A stretch of 64,000 nucleotides of DNA, taken from Chitinophaga sp. SYP-B3965 (lineage in GTDB: Bacteria > Bacteroidota > Bacteroidia > Chitinophagales > Chitinophagaceae). The stretch spans positions 1,054,001-1,118,000 of the forward strand of contig NZ_WJFD01000001.1 of assembly GCF_009647655.1 (NCBI RefSeq), written 5' to 3'. The notes under the pieces are model-generated. The model made no database searches. It saw nothing but the letters and a program-made list of their open reading frames with translations, and had not been told where the DNA came from. Position 1 is the first letter of the stretch; each line of letters starts with the position of its first letter. The translations under genes and the position numbers were made by a program. This document shows, piece after piece, positions 1 to 8,388 of the stretch.

Positions 1-96
1 TATACCCTGCTGCAAACCAGCAACAGTAACAACTGTTAATTTACCTAACGTTAACCGCATCTCCCTTGTTCAGCATACCTAAAAATAAACTTTGTT

Positions 97-1230
97 ATGG
101 CAAACAACCCGGTTGTGATCCTCACCATTGATGGTGGAGGGATCAGAGGTATTATACCTGCTTATGTCCTTACCCAATTTGAAAAGCTGACAGGCAAACC
201 CTGTCATCAGCTATTTGATATTATTGGCGGAACATCCACAGGTGGTATTTTGTCGGCAGGCTTAACAACGCCCAACACGCAAGTATCAAATTTCATTCCA
301 TTTACCGCAGCCGCGCTTTTGTCCATTTACCAGACGCTTGGCAGCAGGATATTTGTTAAGCAGGACATAGGAGAGAGCTGTGCCGATTATTATGCGGATG
401 ATGGTAAAGGAAATGGTGTGGAAGTTTTTCTGCAAAAGATAATCGGGCCCACCATCACACTGTCTGCCGCACAGAAAGCGGTGAGCAGTATAAAAGGTAA
501 CAGGGTGCAGCAGATGTTTACCACCGGGTATATTGTGAACAGTAAAGGAGGGACGGTCAAAGATCCTGTTCAGGGAGCAGACTACGGCCCTGTTCTTTTT
601 AACTGGAAGGATGCCATCAGCAATCCGCTTGCCTGTGATTACCGTGTATGGGAGGCTGCAAGGGCTACCAGCGCTGCGCCGGTATATTTCCCCGTTGCAC
701 AGGTAGGTGGGGGAGTGAGCCCCAGGTCTAATACCCCGGAGAAGTGGGTGGTAGATGGTGGTACCATGTCTAACAACCCGGCTATCTGGGCTTTCACGGA
801 AGCATTCAAATTGGGGGCTCAGCGCCTCAGTGATATCACCATCATTTCTTTGGGGACGGGTGTATATCGTGGGGCAAATGGGGTGGGGATACATACGAAT
901 GCCTGGCCCGATTATTTTGATAACGGTAACTGGGATAGCGGACCCTGGATGGGAGATATGGATGATCTTGAAGGTTTCAATGCAGATGGCAGTTTGCTCA
1001 CGATCATCCTGGAAGCGGTGCAGCAGGTGTCCAATTCACAATTGACTGCTTTGGTAAAAGGAGGTTTGAATTATTACAGGCTGGAACCGGTTATCACACA
1101 GTGTGAATCTGCCATGGACGATATTACCACTCCGAATATTTCCCGCCTTACAGATCGTGCCATGAGTTATGTGCAGAATGAAGGAAAACCTGTTTTCGAT
1201 AAGGTGATCAGTATATTGAAAGGATTATAA
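97..1230 (+). CDS. Patatin-like phospholipase
   Basis: Predicted lipid acyl hydrolase of the patatin family, using a Ser-Asp dyad to cleave phospholipid or glycerolipid esters. The glycine-rich oxyanion motif GGGIRG is at residues 13-18, the nucleophile elbow GTSTGG at 45-50 puts the serine at 47, and the partner aspartate is in DGG at about 220-222, followed by the family's SNNP. Length (377 aa) and motif order fit a complete patatin domain. No signal peptide is visible, so it is probably cytosolic. ATG is preceded by AAACTTTG (about 87-94), which resembles a Bacteroidota -7 box very close to the start. Some patatins (CapV) are CBASS effectors, but the upstream neighbour lies outside the window and the downstream genes are unrelated, so a defence role cannot be supported. 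Substrate unknown. Confidence 0.9.
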   Translation: MANNPVVILTIDGGGIRGIIPAYVLTQFEKLTGKPCHQLFDIIGGTSTGGILSAGLTTPNTQVSNFIPFTAAALLSIYQTLGSRIFVKQDIGESCADYYADDGKGNGVEVFLQKIIGPTITLSAAQKAVSSIKGNRVQQMFTTGYIVNSKGGTVKDPVQGADYGPVLFNWKDAISNPLACDYRVWEAARATSAAPVYFPVAQVGGGVSPRSNTPEKWVVDGGTMSNNPAIWAFTEAFKLGAQRLSDITIISLGTGVYRGANGVGIHTNAWPDYFDNGNWDSGPWMGDMDDLEGFNADGSLLTIILEAVQQVSNSQLTALVKGGLNYYRLEPVITQCESAMDDITTPNISRLTDRAMSYVQNEGKPVFDKVISILKGL

Positions 1231-1233
1231 ACA

Positions 1234-1267
1234 ATATGGGCTGTTCATTGGTGTGAACAGCCCATAT
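1234..1267 (+). terminator. Hairpin terminator of the patatin gene
   Basis: A perfect 14-bp inverted repeat (1234-1247 with 1254-1267, 6-nt loop) begins four bases after the patatin stop codon. There is no long T-run after it, so it may be a weak or bidirectional terminator; the convergent SGNH hydrolase ends at 1379. Confidence 0.7.
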
Positions 1268-1273
1268 AAGCGT

Positions 1274-1392
1274 TTGCCGCGCAGTAAAGGGCGGAATGTT
1301 TCTTTATTTTGAGAGAGGTTTATTGCTTTGCAATTGCCGCGCAGCAAAGAGCGGAACATTTCTTTATTTTGAGAGAGATTATTGCTTTGCAA
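1274..1392. repeat. Two-copy 60-bp tandem repeat overlapping a gene end
   Basis: Two near-identical units lie at 1274-1333 and 1334-1392. Each starts with TTGCCGCGCAG, contains TTTCTTTATTTTGAGAGAG and ends with TTATTGCTTTGCAA. The end of the second unit is the last four codons and stop of the minus-strand SGNH hydrolase, so the first unit is a duplicated 3' end of that gene plus its downstream flank. The core (GCAGCAA..GA......TTTATTTTGA) resembles that of the repeats at 6369-6617. Confidence 0.8.
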
Positions 1393-2041
1393 TAATCTCT
1401 GCTAAATTCTTTGCCACCATCGCGTTGCCTTCTTTTGTAAGATGCACGCCGTCTGAAGTAAGGCTGCCTTTCTCCTTGTTCTCGGTATTATGCTGAAGAT
1501 TGTAATCCATGAATAATTTGCGGAGATCGCATAAGGGTAATTTTGTGTCTGTGCTGATCTTGCGGATCACGTCGCTGAACTTTGTGAGATCTGCATCCTG
1601 GGCATTTTCCCCGTCTTTCTTTTCTCCAATTACCGCTGGGGTACAGAGGATCAGTTTAGCACCATTGGCTGTTATCTTTTTGATGAGTGCACGATAGAAC
1701 TTTTCGAATTTATCCAGGTCTGTTCCGGTACCATGTGAGGTTTTGTGCCACACATCATTTACGCCGATATAGATCACTACAATATCCGGGTGTTTATTGA
1801 GTACATCGTCTTCCATGCGCAGGTAAAGATCGTAGACCTTGTTGCCACCGATACCGGCACCGATCAGATCATATCCATCTGCAGGCAGCATGGTTTTCAT
1901 CTGTGTAATATATCCTTCCGGACCAACCCCGGCCTGCGTGATAGAATCGCCAAAGAAGATCACTTTTTTCTTTTTGGCAGGTGCAAAAGAGAATAAAGCG
2001 AGTGCACTGCAAACGAGGAACATTGATGATAGTCTTTTCAT
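1379..2041 (-). CDS. SGNH/GDSL-type esterase, secreted
   Basis: Predicted secreted esterase or lipase of the SGNH hydrolase superfamily. An N-terminal hydrophobic segment (residues about 5-21, ending in a small-residue stretch) looks like a signal peptide. The block I motif GDSIT carries the nucleophile Ser33. The block III motif GVND is near residue 93, and block V (DGVH, Asp197 and His200) completes the triad. The length of 220 aa is typical for single-domain members. It is preceded on the same strand by the short-chain dehydrogenase gene (2102-2896) with a 60-bp gap, so co-transcription is possible but unproven. The last codons lie inside the tandem repeat at 1274-1392. The natural substrate (acetylated sugar, lipid or other ester) cannot be told from sequence. 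Confidence 0.88.
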   Translation of the reverse strand: MKRLSSMFLVCSALALFSFAPAKKKKVIFFGDSITQAGVGPEGYITQMKTMLPADGYDLIGAGIGGNKVYDLYLRMEDDVLNKHPDIVVIYIGVNDVWHKTSHGTGTDLDKFEKFYRALIKKITANGAKLILCTPAVIGEKKDGENAQDADLTKFSDVIRKISTDTKLPLCDLRKLFMDYNLQHNTENKEKGSLTSDGVHLTKEGNAMVAKNLAEIIAKQ

Positions 2042-2101
2042 TGAATTGATAAATTTGTAAAAAAGTACGCATTATCAATTTATGATCAAAGCATAATTTC
2101 T

Positions 2102-2896
2102 TTAAACGATAGATTTCACAAGTCCGCCGTCTGCACGTAAGGCCGCGCCATTGGTAGCGGAAGAGAGCGGGCTGGCTACATAAGTAACGAGATTGGCTAT
2201 TTCAGCTACATCCGCAAAACGTTGAATAAGAGAGGAAGGGCGCATGGTTTTAAAGAAATCCTTCTCTGCTTCTTCCGGTGTGACCTGTTTGCTGATAGCT
2301 ACCTGTTTAATAAATTCTACCACACCTTCAGATTTTGTAGGGCCAGGCATCACGGTGTTCACGGTTACATTCGTGTTCTTTGTGAGTTCGGCCAATCCGC
2401 GGCTGATAGACAGCTGTGCTGTTTTGGTCATGCCGTAATGGATCATTTCTTCCGGTATCATTACGGCTGATTCACTGGAGATGAAGATGATCCTGCCCCA
2501 GTTCTGTTTCAGCATGGGCTGGAAGTAGTGGCGGGATAAGCGTACGCCGCTTAATACATTCACTTCAAAGAAACGGAGCCATTCTTCGTCTGTGATCTCT
2601 TCAAAAGGCCTGGGTTCAAAGATCCCTGCGTTGTTCACGAGGATATCCACCACCGGCACCTTTTCGATCAGTTTATTTACATCTGCTACTTTTGAAAAAT
2701 CTGCGGCCACTCCGGATACGGTAGCGCCGGGCACTTGTTGTTTGAGTTTTTCCACTGCTTCCTGCACCCTTTCTTCCGTTCTGCCATTAATAACCACGGA
2801 AGCGCCTTCCTTTAACAACTGTAATGCGATGGCAAAACCTATTCCTTGCGTAGAGCCACTGATAAAAGCCGTTTTTCCTTTTAATTGTAAATCCAT
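2102..2896 (-). CDS. SDR family NAD(P)-dependent oxidoreductase
   Basis: Classical short-chain dehydrogenase/reductase of 264 aa. The cofactor-binding glycine motif GSTQGIG spans residues 14-20, the structural NNAG motif is near residue 88, and the catalytic Ser and YxxxK (YGMTK) are in the middle of the chain. The arginine in GRTEER after the second strand suggests a preference for NADP(H). The length is typical and no signal peptide is present, so it is cytosolic. SDRs of this kind reduce ketones or oxidise alcohols; the substrate cannot be assigned here. Upstream, GACATTTG followed by about 20 bp to the ATG resembles an imperfect -7 element. Confidence 0.9.
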   Translation of the reverse strand: MDLQLKGKTAFISGSTQGIGFAIALQLLKEGASVVINGRTEERVQEAVEKLKQQVPGATVSGVAADFSKVADVNKLIEKVPVVDILVNNAGIFEPRPFEEITDEEWLRFFEVNVLSGVRLSRHYFQPMLKQNWGRIIFISSESAVMIPEEMIHYGMTKTAQLSISRGLAELTKNTNVTVNTVMPGPTKSEGVVEFIKQVAISKQVTPEEAEKDFFKTMRPSSLIQRFADVAEIANLVTYVASPLSSATNGAALRADGGLVKSIV

Positions 2897-2991
2897 CTTA
2901 ATGTGTTTTAATCGGATACAAATGTCAGTACTATTCTGGTATAAATAATATAGTATGTCTTATGGATATCTATAAATAAAATTATAGATCA

Positions 2992-4155
2992 TTAATAACT
3001 ATCAGAAGCTCCTCCGCCACCGCCTGTTCCTCCGCCAAATTTGAAGCTTTCGTCCCGTTGGGGAGTGGCGCTCATGGTTTGGGCGATCACCAGGGATTCC
3101 AGCTGTATGGCGCCTTCTTCGGTCTGCTCTTCCTCATAGGTGAAACCGTGTTTGGGCTGCTTCAGGTACTGGATCACCCCATAAGCCAGTCCGATCATGA
3201 GGATGCCACCTATTGTCATGGCGCCTTCAATGGGCATGATGCTATGGTAATAACGGACGGTGAATACGATGGCTCCCACCAGTACAAGGCCTGTACGGAT
3301 CAGGATGCTGTCCTTTTTGCGGATGCCCATGATGATATAGATAATAGGAATGATAGCCGTAAAAGTCCAGAAAATAAAAGCTCCGGGGATACTATCTTCC
3401 GGTGTCAGCTGCATGCCGAACATTTCATTGCCCACTTCTCTCACTACGAAGTAATTACCACCAATGTACAGGGTGACCAGGGAGGCGATAGAGACTAAGT
3501 TCAGGCAGTTGAAATAGGGGCGGTTGGTTGCTTTTTTAGATAAGCGTGTTACTGCCAGGTATACCAGCAGGGAAGCGATCATCACTACAAAAGGCATGAT
3601 CAGTTTGGCGATGGGGCCTAATTTATAGGTGATGTAAAACAGCACACTCAGCAACCCTATAAAGGAGACTACGGCCATGAGGCTGTCCAGGAAGCGTAGT
3701 GCAAAGAAACCTCCCAGTAAAAACACCAGTACATATAAAGCTACGTTATCAAAATTCCCGTCGCTCAGCAGCAGAAATCCTGTTAGCATCAAACCGCCTG
3801 CCATCCACATTAATGCTTCATCTACCCCGGCACCGAAATGTTTTTTCTCCTTCACAATGAGTTCCAGGCAGCCATAACAAACCAATGCAAAAAAGATGGA
3901 GATGCCGCCGAAGGTTTCTTCACTAAGGCTGCTGGCCATGATCAGCGATATCAACCCCAGAGAGAAAATACCCACCACTACCGTAGCCAGGAATAAACCG
4001 ATGCGGATAAAGATATTGGGTGTATATAATCCGGTAGGATATTGTGCTTTTATGTTTTTATTCTCTTCTTTCGTGATGCATTCTTTTAAGCAGGCATCTT
4101 TAGCATCCTGCTGGATCCAGCTATTCTCCAGGTCTGTTTTATTATAGGCTATCAT
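2992..4155 (-). CDS. Multi-pass membrane protein with Gly-rich C-terminus
   Basis: A 387-aa integral membrane protein with roughly ten hydrophobic segments between residues 48 and 335, preceded by a polar, charged N-terminal domain of about 45 residues. The C-terminus is a glycine-rich tail (FGGGTGGGGG followed by ASDSY), an unusual feature for a membrane protein. The start overlaps the end of the upstream DUF2157-like gene by 14 bp, so the two are translationally linked and probably form a complex. This architecture and pairing are typical of Bacteroidota DUF2157/DUF4401-type neighbours, but I cannot name the family with confidence and no biochemical function is known to me. Confidence 0.8.
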   Translation of the reverse strand: MIAYNKTDLENSWIQQDAKDACLKECITKEENKNIKAQYPTGLYTPNIFIRIGLFLATVVVGIFSLGLISLIMASSLSEETFGGISIFFALVCYGCLELIVKEKKHFGAGVDEALMWMAGGLMLTGFLLLSDGNFDNVALYVLVFLLGGFFALRFLDSLMAVVSFIGLLSVLFYITYKLGPIAKLIMPFVVMIASLLVYLAVTRLSKKATNRPYFNCLNLVSIASLVTLYIGGNYFVVREVGNEMFGMQLTPEDSIPGAFIFWTFTAIIPIIYIIMGIRKKDSILIRTGLVLVGAIVFTVRYYHSIMPIEGAMTIGGILMIGLAYGVIQYLKQPKHGFTYEEEQTEEGAIQLESLVIAQTMSATPQRDESFKFGGGTGGGGGASDSY

Positions 4156-5116
4156 GATGCTTCAGTTTTTTATTGAGATTAACGAGGAATACGGCAACAC
4201 CAATGCCGGAACCGATGAAATAAAAGAGGCCGAGATAGATGCCTTCTATTGAACTGTTGGTAAGCAGCAGCCATACAACAACATAGCTAAGTCCTACGTA
4301 AGCATAAAGGATCGTGATCAGTAAAAAATAAAAGGAGCGGTTCTTTAATGCCATGAAATAGATGGCTGTGGCCACACCAGCCAGCAGCAGGAACCAGAGG
4401 AAGTAGGTTGCATCGAATACAAATAATGCAGACAATAATGCGATGAATAAAATATGCACACCAAAGTTGTGATAGGTAAAAGAGAAATGCTGTTTGATGT
4501 TCCGCTTCGTACTGAGCAAACCTGCTGCAATCAGGATCACGCCTAAGAGCAAACCGGTATAGATCAGGCGGTGGCTGCTGAAATCATTTTGTGAGAAGAT
4601 ATGATAAGGTGTGATAGAAACACCCAGCCATGCGGCAAAGTTGGTGATGGCTAAACTCAATACCCCGATATGATCAAAGTAATACGCACTGAAGAATAAT
4701 ACGATCATGGGGAAGAAAGCCGCCAGGCCATACCGGGTGCCGAAAACATTATACTGCGCCTGCATGTAAGTGATGAAGGTCACGAACAGTAAACAACCCA
4801 GCAATACGATGTAATCGAAAAAGCCATTGGGGGAGAGCGTTTTGTTCCAGGAGAATGCTGGTTTATGCCGTTTGGCGTAGTAAAAACAGCCCAGGCAAAC
4901 GGCGGCAATGGCAAATAAAATAGCCTGGTGCCCGATGGTATCGATATTCTTGTAAATGAGGATGCCCAGGCCACCGCTGAGTAACAATACACCCAGGTAT
5001 AACAGGGTCTTTAGTTCCCAATGCAGGGAAAAGAGCCCTGGTGTTTTTACTTTTTGGAGTGATCCGGGAGAAATGAGTCCTTCTTCCGAAAGTTTTTCAA
5101 ACAATTGTACGTTCAT
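4142..5116 (-). CDS. DUF2157 domain-containing membrane protein
   Basis: The cytosolic N-terminus (FEKLSEEGLISPGSL) matches the DUF2157 pattern of a short helical domain followed by many membrane spans; about ten hydrophobic segments follow to the C-terminus. The reading frame opens further upstream (to 5164), but the ATG at 5116 is preceded by an AAGGA Shine-Dalgarno-like run and gives the family-typical start, so I chose it (324 aa). It overlaps by 14 bp the next gene, another multi-pass protein ending at 2992. The pair is probably one operon. Function unknown; DUF2157 proteins are annotated only as predicted membrane proteins. Confidence 0.8.
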   Translation of the reverse strand: MNVQLFEKLSEEGLISPGSLQKVKTPGLFSLHWELKTLLYLGVLLLSGGLGILIYKNIDTIGHQAILFAIAAVCLGCFYYAKRHKPAFSWNKTLSPNGFFDYIVLLGCLLFVTFITYMQAQYNVFGTRYGLAAFFPMIVLFFSAYYFDHIGVLSLAITNFAAWLGVSITPYHIFSQNDFSSHRLIYTGLLLGVILIAAGLLSTKRNIKQHFSFTYHNFGVHILFIALLSALFVFDATYFLWFLLLAGVATAIYFMALKNRSFYFLLITILYAYVGLSYVVVWLLLTNSSIEGIYLGLFYFIGSGIGVAVFLVNLNKKLKHHDSL

Positions 5117-5245
5117 AATTTCCTTAATATGGCGAAATATAGGACAATTTAGGATTCCTTTCATCCTGAAATGGTAACCCTGATCACATTTTTGCAGGAA
5201 TGATGGGGCAGGCTGTTTAGATTACGGTATAAAACCTAACTGCTT

Positions 5246-6358
5246 ATGAAGAAATTAACCTTGATCACCATTTGCCTGACGTGGTGCGTTACAACATTAT
5301 TTGCGCAATCTTCTTTAAACATCCCTCACCAGGGCGGCAATAAAAAAGCCTCGGTTTCAGAGCGGATCGGCCTCACTGAAATTACTATCCAATACGACCG
5401 GCCGGGGGTAAAAGGCCGTGAGGGAAAGGTATGGGGGCAGCTTGTTCATGTTGGCTTTGTAAACCCTGGTTTTGGCAGCAGTAAATCAGCTCCCTGGCGG
5501 GCAGGTGCCAATGAGAACACCACCATTGAATTCACCAGCGATGTGAAGATCGAAGGGCAGCCTTTGGCTAAAGGTAAGTATGGCTTTTTTATTGCGTATG
5601 GGCCTGAGGAGAGTACCCTTATTTTTTCTAAGAATGCCAGTTCCTGGGGGCATTATTTTTATGATGAAAAAGAAGATGTTCTGCGGGTAAAAGTAAAACC
5701 GGTGGCATTGGATAAGAGTGTGGAATGGCTGAAGTATGAATTCCTGAATGAAACGGATAACTCGGCTACTATTGGCCTGGAGTGGGAAAAGCTGATGATC
5801 CCTTTCAAAGTGGAAGTGAACCTGGTGGAAGATCAGCTGGCATCTATCCGGAAAGAATTGCGGTCTGAGAAAGGATTTATGTGGGAGAGCTGGAATCATG
5901 CTGCGCAGTATTGTTTGGAGCACAATACTAATTTGAATGAAGCGCTGCTGTGGGCGGATACAGCAACAGGATCTAATTTTGGCGGGGAGAAGAGTTTTGC
6001 TGCCTGGAGTACAAAGGCGATGGTGCTTTCTAAACTGGGGCAGGAGGGGCAGGCTGCGGAGATCATGAAGAAAGCGCTTCCTTTAGGTAGTATGAATGAC
6101 ATCCACCAATATGGCCGTCAGTTGCTGGGGCAGAAAAAGAGCAAAGAAGCGCTGGAGGTGTTTAAGATGAATGCTGCTGCTCATCCCAATGATTATACTA
6201 CGCTGATGGGATTAACGCGTGGTTATTCTGGTGTGGGGGATTATAAGAATGCGCTGAAGTTTGCTACACAGGCAATGGCTGCGGCTCCTGGTGCAGATGC
6301 TCAAAAGCAGTTGCAGCAGCATATTACGAAGTTGAAGGAAGGGAAGGATATTAATTAG
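5246..6358 (+). CDS. DUF2911 domain protein with TPR region
   Basis: A secreted or periplasmic 370-aa protein with a signal peptide at residues 1-21 (cleavage after LFAQ). Residues about 25-170 form a DUF2911 domain, recognisable by the ITIQYDRPGVKGR and WRAGANENT motifs, which are characteristic of Bacteroidota proteins. The rest is helical and contains tetratricopeptide-like repeats (about residues 230-365, for example in the EALLWADTA and NALKFATQAM stretches). It is transcribed alone: a divergent gene ends its promoter side and a repeat/terminator region follows the stop. DUF2911 has no established biochemical role. The combination suggests a periplasmic scaffold or sensor, which is inference. 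Confidence 0.88.
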   Translation: MKKLTLITICLTWCVTTLFAQSSLNIPHQGGNKKASVSERIGLTEITIQYDRPGVKGREGKVWGQLVHVGFVNPGFGSSKSAPWRAGANENTTIEFTSDVKIEGQPLAKGKYGFFIAYGPEESTLIFSKNASSWGHYFYDEKEDVLRVKVKPVALDKSVEWLKYEFLNETDNSATIGLEWEKLMIPFKVEVNLVEDQLASIRKELRSEKGFMWESWNHAAQYCLEHNTNLNEALLWADTATGSNFGGEKSFAAWSTKAMVLSKLGQEGQAAEIMKKALPLGSMNDIHQYGRQLLGQKKSKEALEVFKMNAAAHPNDYTTLMGLTRGYSGVGDYKNALKFATQAMAAAPGADAQKQLQQHITKLKEGKDIN

Positions 6359-6368
6359 TATGCTGAGA

Positions 6369-6617
6369 AATTGGCCTGCGGCAGCAAGGATTGAAGTTCT
6401 TTTTTATTTTGATGGGGGGATTCTTTTATTGATGATACCTCTTTTTTATTATAAGGAATTGGCCTGCGGCAGCAAGGATTGAAGTTCTTTTTATTTTGAT
6501 GGGGGGATTCTTTTATTGATGATACCTCTTTTTTATTATAAGGAATTGGCCTGCGGCAGCAAGGATTGAGGTCTTTTTTATTTTGAAGGGGGTATTCTTA
6601 TATTGAATACCCCCTTT
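6369..6617. repeat. Three-copy 87/88-bp intergenic tandem repeat
   Basis: Units begin at 6369, 6457 and 6544 with AATTGGCCTGCGGCAGCAAG. The first two are almost identical over their whole length (88 and 87 bp, differing by one T in a T-run). The third matches for about 45 bp and then diverges into a perfect hairpin (6586-6617). The core GCGGCAGCAAGGATTGA...TTTATTTTGA is related to the repeat at 1274-1392. No reading frame runs through it. It fills most of the 310-bp gap between the DUF2911 gene and pirin. Confidence 0.9.
6586..6617 (+). terminator. Terminator hairpin in the last repeat unit
   Basis: Twelve bases at 6586-6597 (AAGGGGGTATTC) pair perfectly with 6605-6617 around a 7-nt AT-rich loop, followed by CTTTTATT. 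It serves the DUF2911 gene and possibly the convergent pirin gene. The first two repeat units carry only degenerate versions of this stem. Confidence 0.7.
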
Positions 6618-6668
6618 CTTTTATTGAAGAGTTTCTTTTTTACACTATAAAAAAACAAACACAATCAA

Positions 6669-7526
6669 TCAATACTTCAACGTCCCAAATACTCCATTTT
6701 TGTAATCAGCAATGGCTTGTTCTACTTCTTCCGCTGTATTCATTACAAAATTATCTTTCGCAGCTACTGGTTCATCTATTGGTTCTGCGGAGAGGAACAG
6801 GATGCCTGCATCTTCCAGGGCGGTGATGATGATCTCATCATTTTCCTTTTCAAAAACGATCAGGTTATGGAAGGGAACAGATTCCTGGTCATTGGCTGCG
6901 ATGCTGCCTTTGGAAACATATAATAAGGCCTGGTAACCGGGTGTTGCATCGATCTTTACTGTTTTCCCTTTTTGAATGGTGCCGATAATGGCAATGATAG
7001 GCGTAAAGCTTTTCATGGGGCTTTTTTTGCCTTCATATTCCCCACTGGCTAGTCTTAATTGTACACCTTCCTGTTCCAGTACTGTTGGTAACTGATCTTT
7101 TACGGCAGACTGGTAATATGGATCATCCCATTTATTGGCTTTGGGCACATTCACCCAGATCTGGATGAATTCCTGGATGCCGCCTCTCTCTAAGAATTCT
7201 TTGGTGGGGCCTTCGCTGTGTAACAATCCTTTTCCGGCAAACATCCATTGAATGCCTCCCGCGGAAATGGTGCCGGAATGGCCGGCATTGTCCATATGAT
7301 AACCTTCTCCCTGGATAGAGAAAGTAACGGGAGAAAATCCACGGTGGGGATGCGGGTGGATACGCATTTCCGATCCGGCTTTGATCTCTTCCGGTCCTAT
7401 ATGATGTATAACAATGAAGGGATTCGCAAATCTGAAATCTTTGTGCGGCAAAGGTTGTATCACTGTTTCTTCTTCTGTGATCTTCTTTTCCCGGCCTGAT
7501 AATACATGCAGGATCGCTTTTTTCAT
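6669..7526 (-). CDS. Pirin family protein
   Basis: A 285-aa bicupin of the pirin family, an Fe(II)-binding protein; some bacterial members are quercetin 2,3-dioxygenases. The N-terminal cupin shows the expected metal ligands in the cluster HPHPHRGF (His57, His59, His61) and in HSE (His103, Glu105). The C-terminal cupin (about 165-270) is present. No signal peptide, so cytosolic. The start codon is 5 bp from the end of the GH16 gene upstream on the same strand, so the two may be co-transcribed although their functions look unrelated. Activity (dioxygenase or redox-sensing cofactor) cannot be decided from sequence. Confidence 0.93.
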   Translation of the reverse strand: MKKAILHVLSGREKKITEEETVIQPLPHKDFRFANPFIVIHHIGPEEIKAGSEMRIHPHPHRGFSPVTFSIQGEGYHMDNAGHSGTISAGGIQWMFAGKGLLHSEGPTKEFLERGGIQEFIQIWVNVPKANKWDDPYYQSAVKDQLPTVLEQEGVQLRLASGEYEGKKSPMKSFTPIIAIIGTIQKGKTVKIDATPGYQALLYVSKGSIAANDQESVPFHNLIVFEKENDEIIITALEDAGILFLSAEPIDEPVAAKDNFVMNTAEEVEQAIADYKNGVFGTLKY

Positions 7527-7531
7527 ATTAA

Positions 7532-8350
7532 TTACTTTTTCTGGTAAACTCTCACATAATCAACAACAAACTTAGAAGGAATGTTTTCTGCAGGGATCTC
7601 TTCGCCGGCCTGTCCTAATGCCAGGTTGAGCAGCAGGAAGAAATTTTCCTGGAAGGGATTATTTCCCTGGTGTACATTGATTGTTTTGCTCATGTCCACA
7701 TGGTTCAATTCTTTGCCATCTACGGATATGATCATTTTTTGTTCGTCCCATATCAGCTGCCATTCATGGAACTGCTCTGACCAGGCGGCGCCACCCATAT
7801 CCGCCACCGGCCACTTTGCCTCATCCCAGGCAGAAGATTTTTCTCCTTCCCAGCAGGCATTGGCCAGCAGGTTACCCCGGTAGAATTCCATGATATCCAC
7901 TTCACCGCAGGCAGGCCAGCGGGTAGAACCTCTTTTATTGCCCAGCATCCAGAAAGCAGGCCATTGACCTTTGCGGATGTCAATTTTAGCGCGCATGGTC
8001 ACCTTTCCGTATTTGAAATCAAATTTACCTTTTGTGATCAGGCAGGCGGAGGTGTATTCCGCATATTCGCGGTTGCGCTGCCATTGTTTGCTGCTGGAAT
8101 CGTAGCGGGTATTCTTTACCCTTTCCTTTTTTGCTTCGATCACCAGGAAGCCGCCTTTAACGCTGGCATTTTCCGGCTGATACCATTGTGGTTCATTGTT
8201 CCGGACAAAACCATGTTCGTAATCCCATTTGGCAGGATCGGGGGCGCCATCTTTATTAAACTCGTCTGCCCAGGTGAGGGTATAGTCATCTTCCATCGGA
8301 ATAAAAGACGAAGCGGCCAGCGCCGCTAAAATGATAATGATATGTTTCAT
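7532..8350 (-). CDS. GH16 family beta-glucanase
   Basis: Secreted glycoside hydrolase of family 16 (272 aa), probably an endo-beta-1,3- or 1,3-1,4-glucanase. The N-terminus (residues 1-17) is a signal peptide. The catalytic signature EVDIME is at residues 150-155: Glu150 is the expected nucleophile, Asp152 the helper and Glu155 the acid/base. The extra Met between Asp and Glu is the beta-bulge form typical of laminarinase-like members. Conserved aromatic residues (WPAFWMLG) line the cleft. Single-domain, with no carbohydrate-binding module and no lipobox, so it is probably released to the periplasm or outside. It is divergent from the AraC regulator 38 bp away, which is a plausible local regulator, by inference. 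Confidence 0.93.
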   Translation of the reverse strand: MKHIIIILAALAASSFIPMEDDYTLTWADEFNKDGAPDPAKWDYEHGFVRNNEPQWYQPENASVKGGFLVIEAKKERVKNTRYDSSSKQWQRNREYAEYTSACLITKGKFDFKYGKVTMRAKIDIRKGQWPAFWMLGNKRGSTRWPACGEVDIMEFYRGNLLANACWEGEKSSAWDEAKWPVADMGGAAWSEQFHEWQLIWDEQKMIISVDGKELNHVDMSKTINVHQGNNPFQENFFLLLNLALGQAGEEIPAENIPSKFVVDYVRVYQKK

Positions 8351-8367
8351 AGATAAAAGTCTTCTTC

Positions 8368-8375
8368 CAAATTTA
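8368..8375 (-). promoter_or_regulatory. -7 box of the GH16 gene
   Basis: On the minus strand this reads TAAATTTG, an exact match to the Bacteroidota -7 consensus TAnnTTTG, about 18 bp before the GH16 start. No clear TTTG -33 box is present at 19 bp. The element lies in the 38-bp gap shared with the divergent AraC gene. Confidence 0.5.
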
Positions 8376-8388
8376 TATCTTTAACTGG

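Noticed and set aside
1..39. C-terminal end of an upstream gene (13 codons ending in TAA)
   Set aside because: The first 39 bases read open in frame 1, but so short a stretch cannot be told from chance.
97..1230. CBASS effector (CapV-like patatin)
   Set aside because: No cyclase or Cap gene is next to it on the visible side; upstream sequence is outside the window.
6369..6617. CRISPR array
   Set aside because: The 25-bp GC-richer start of each unit followed by GGATTGAAG looks like a CRISPR repeat, but the intervening 60 bp are also almost identical in units 1 and 2, there are only three units and no cas gene.
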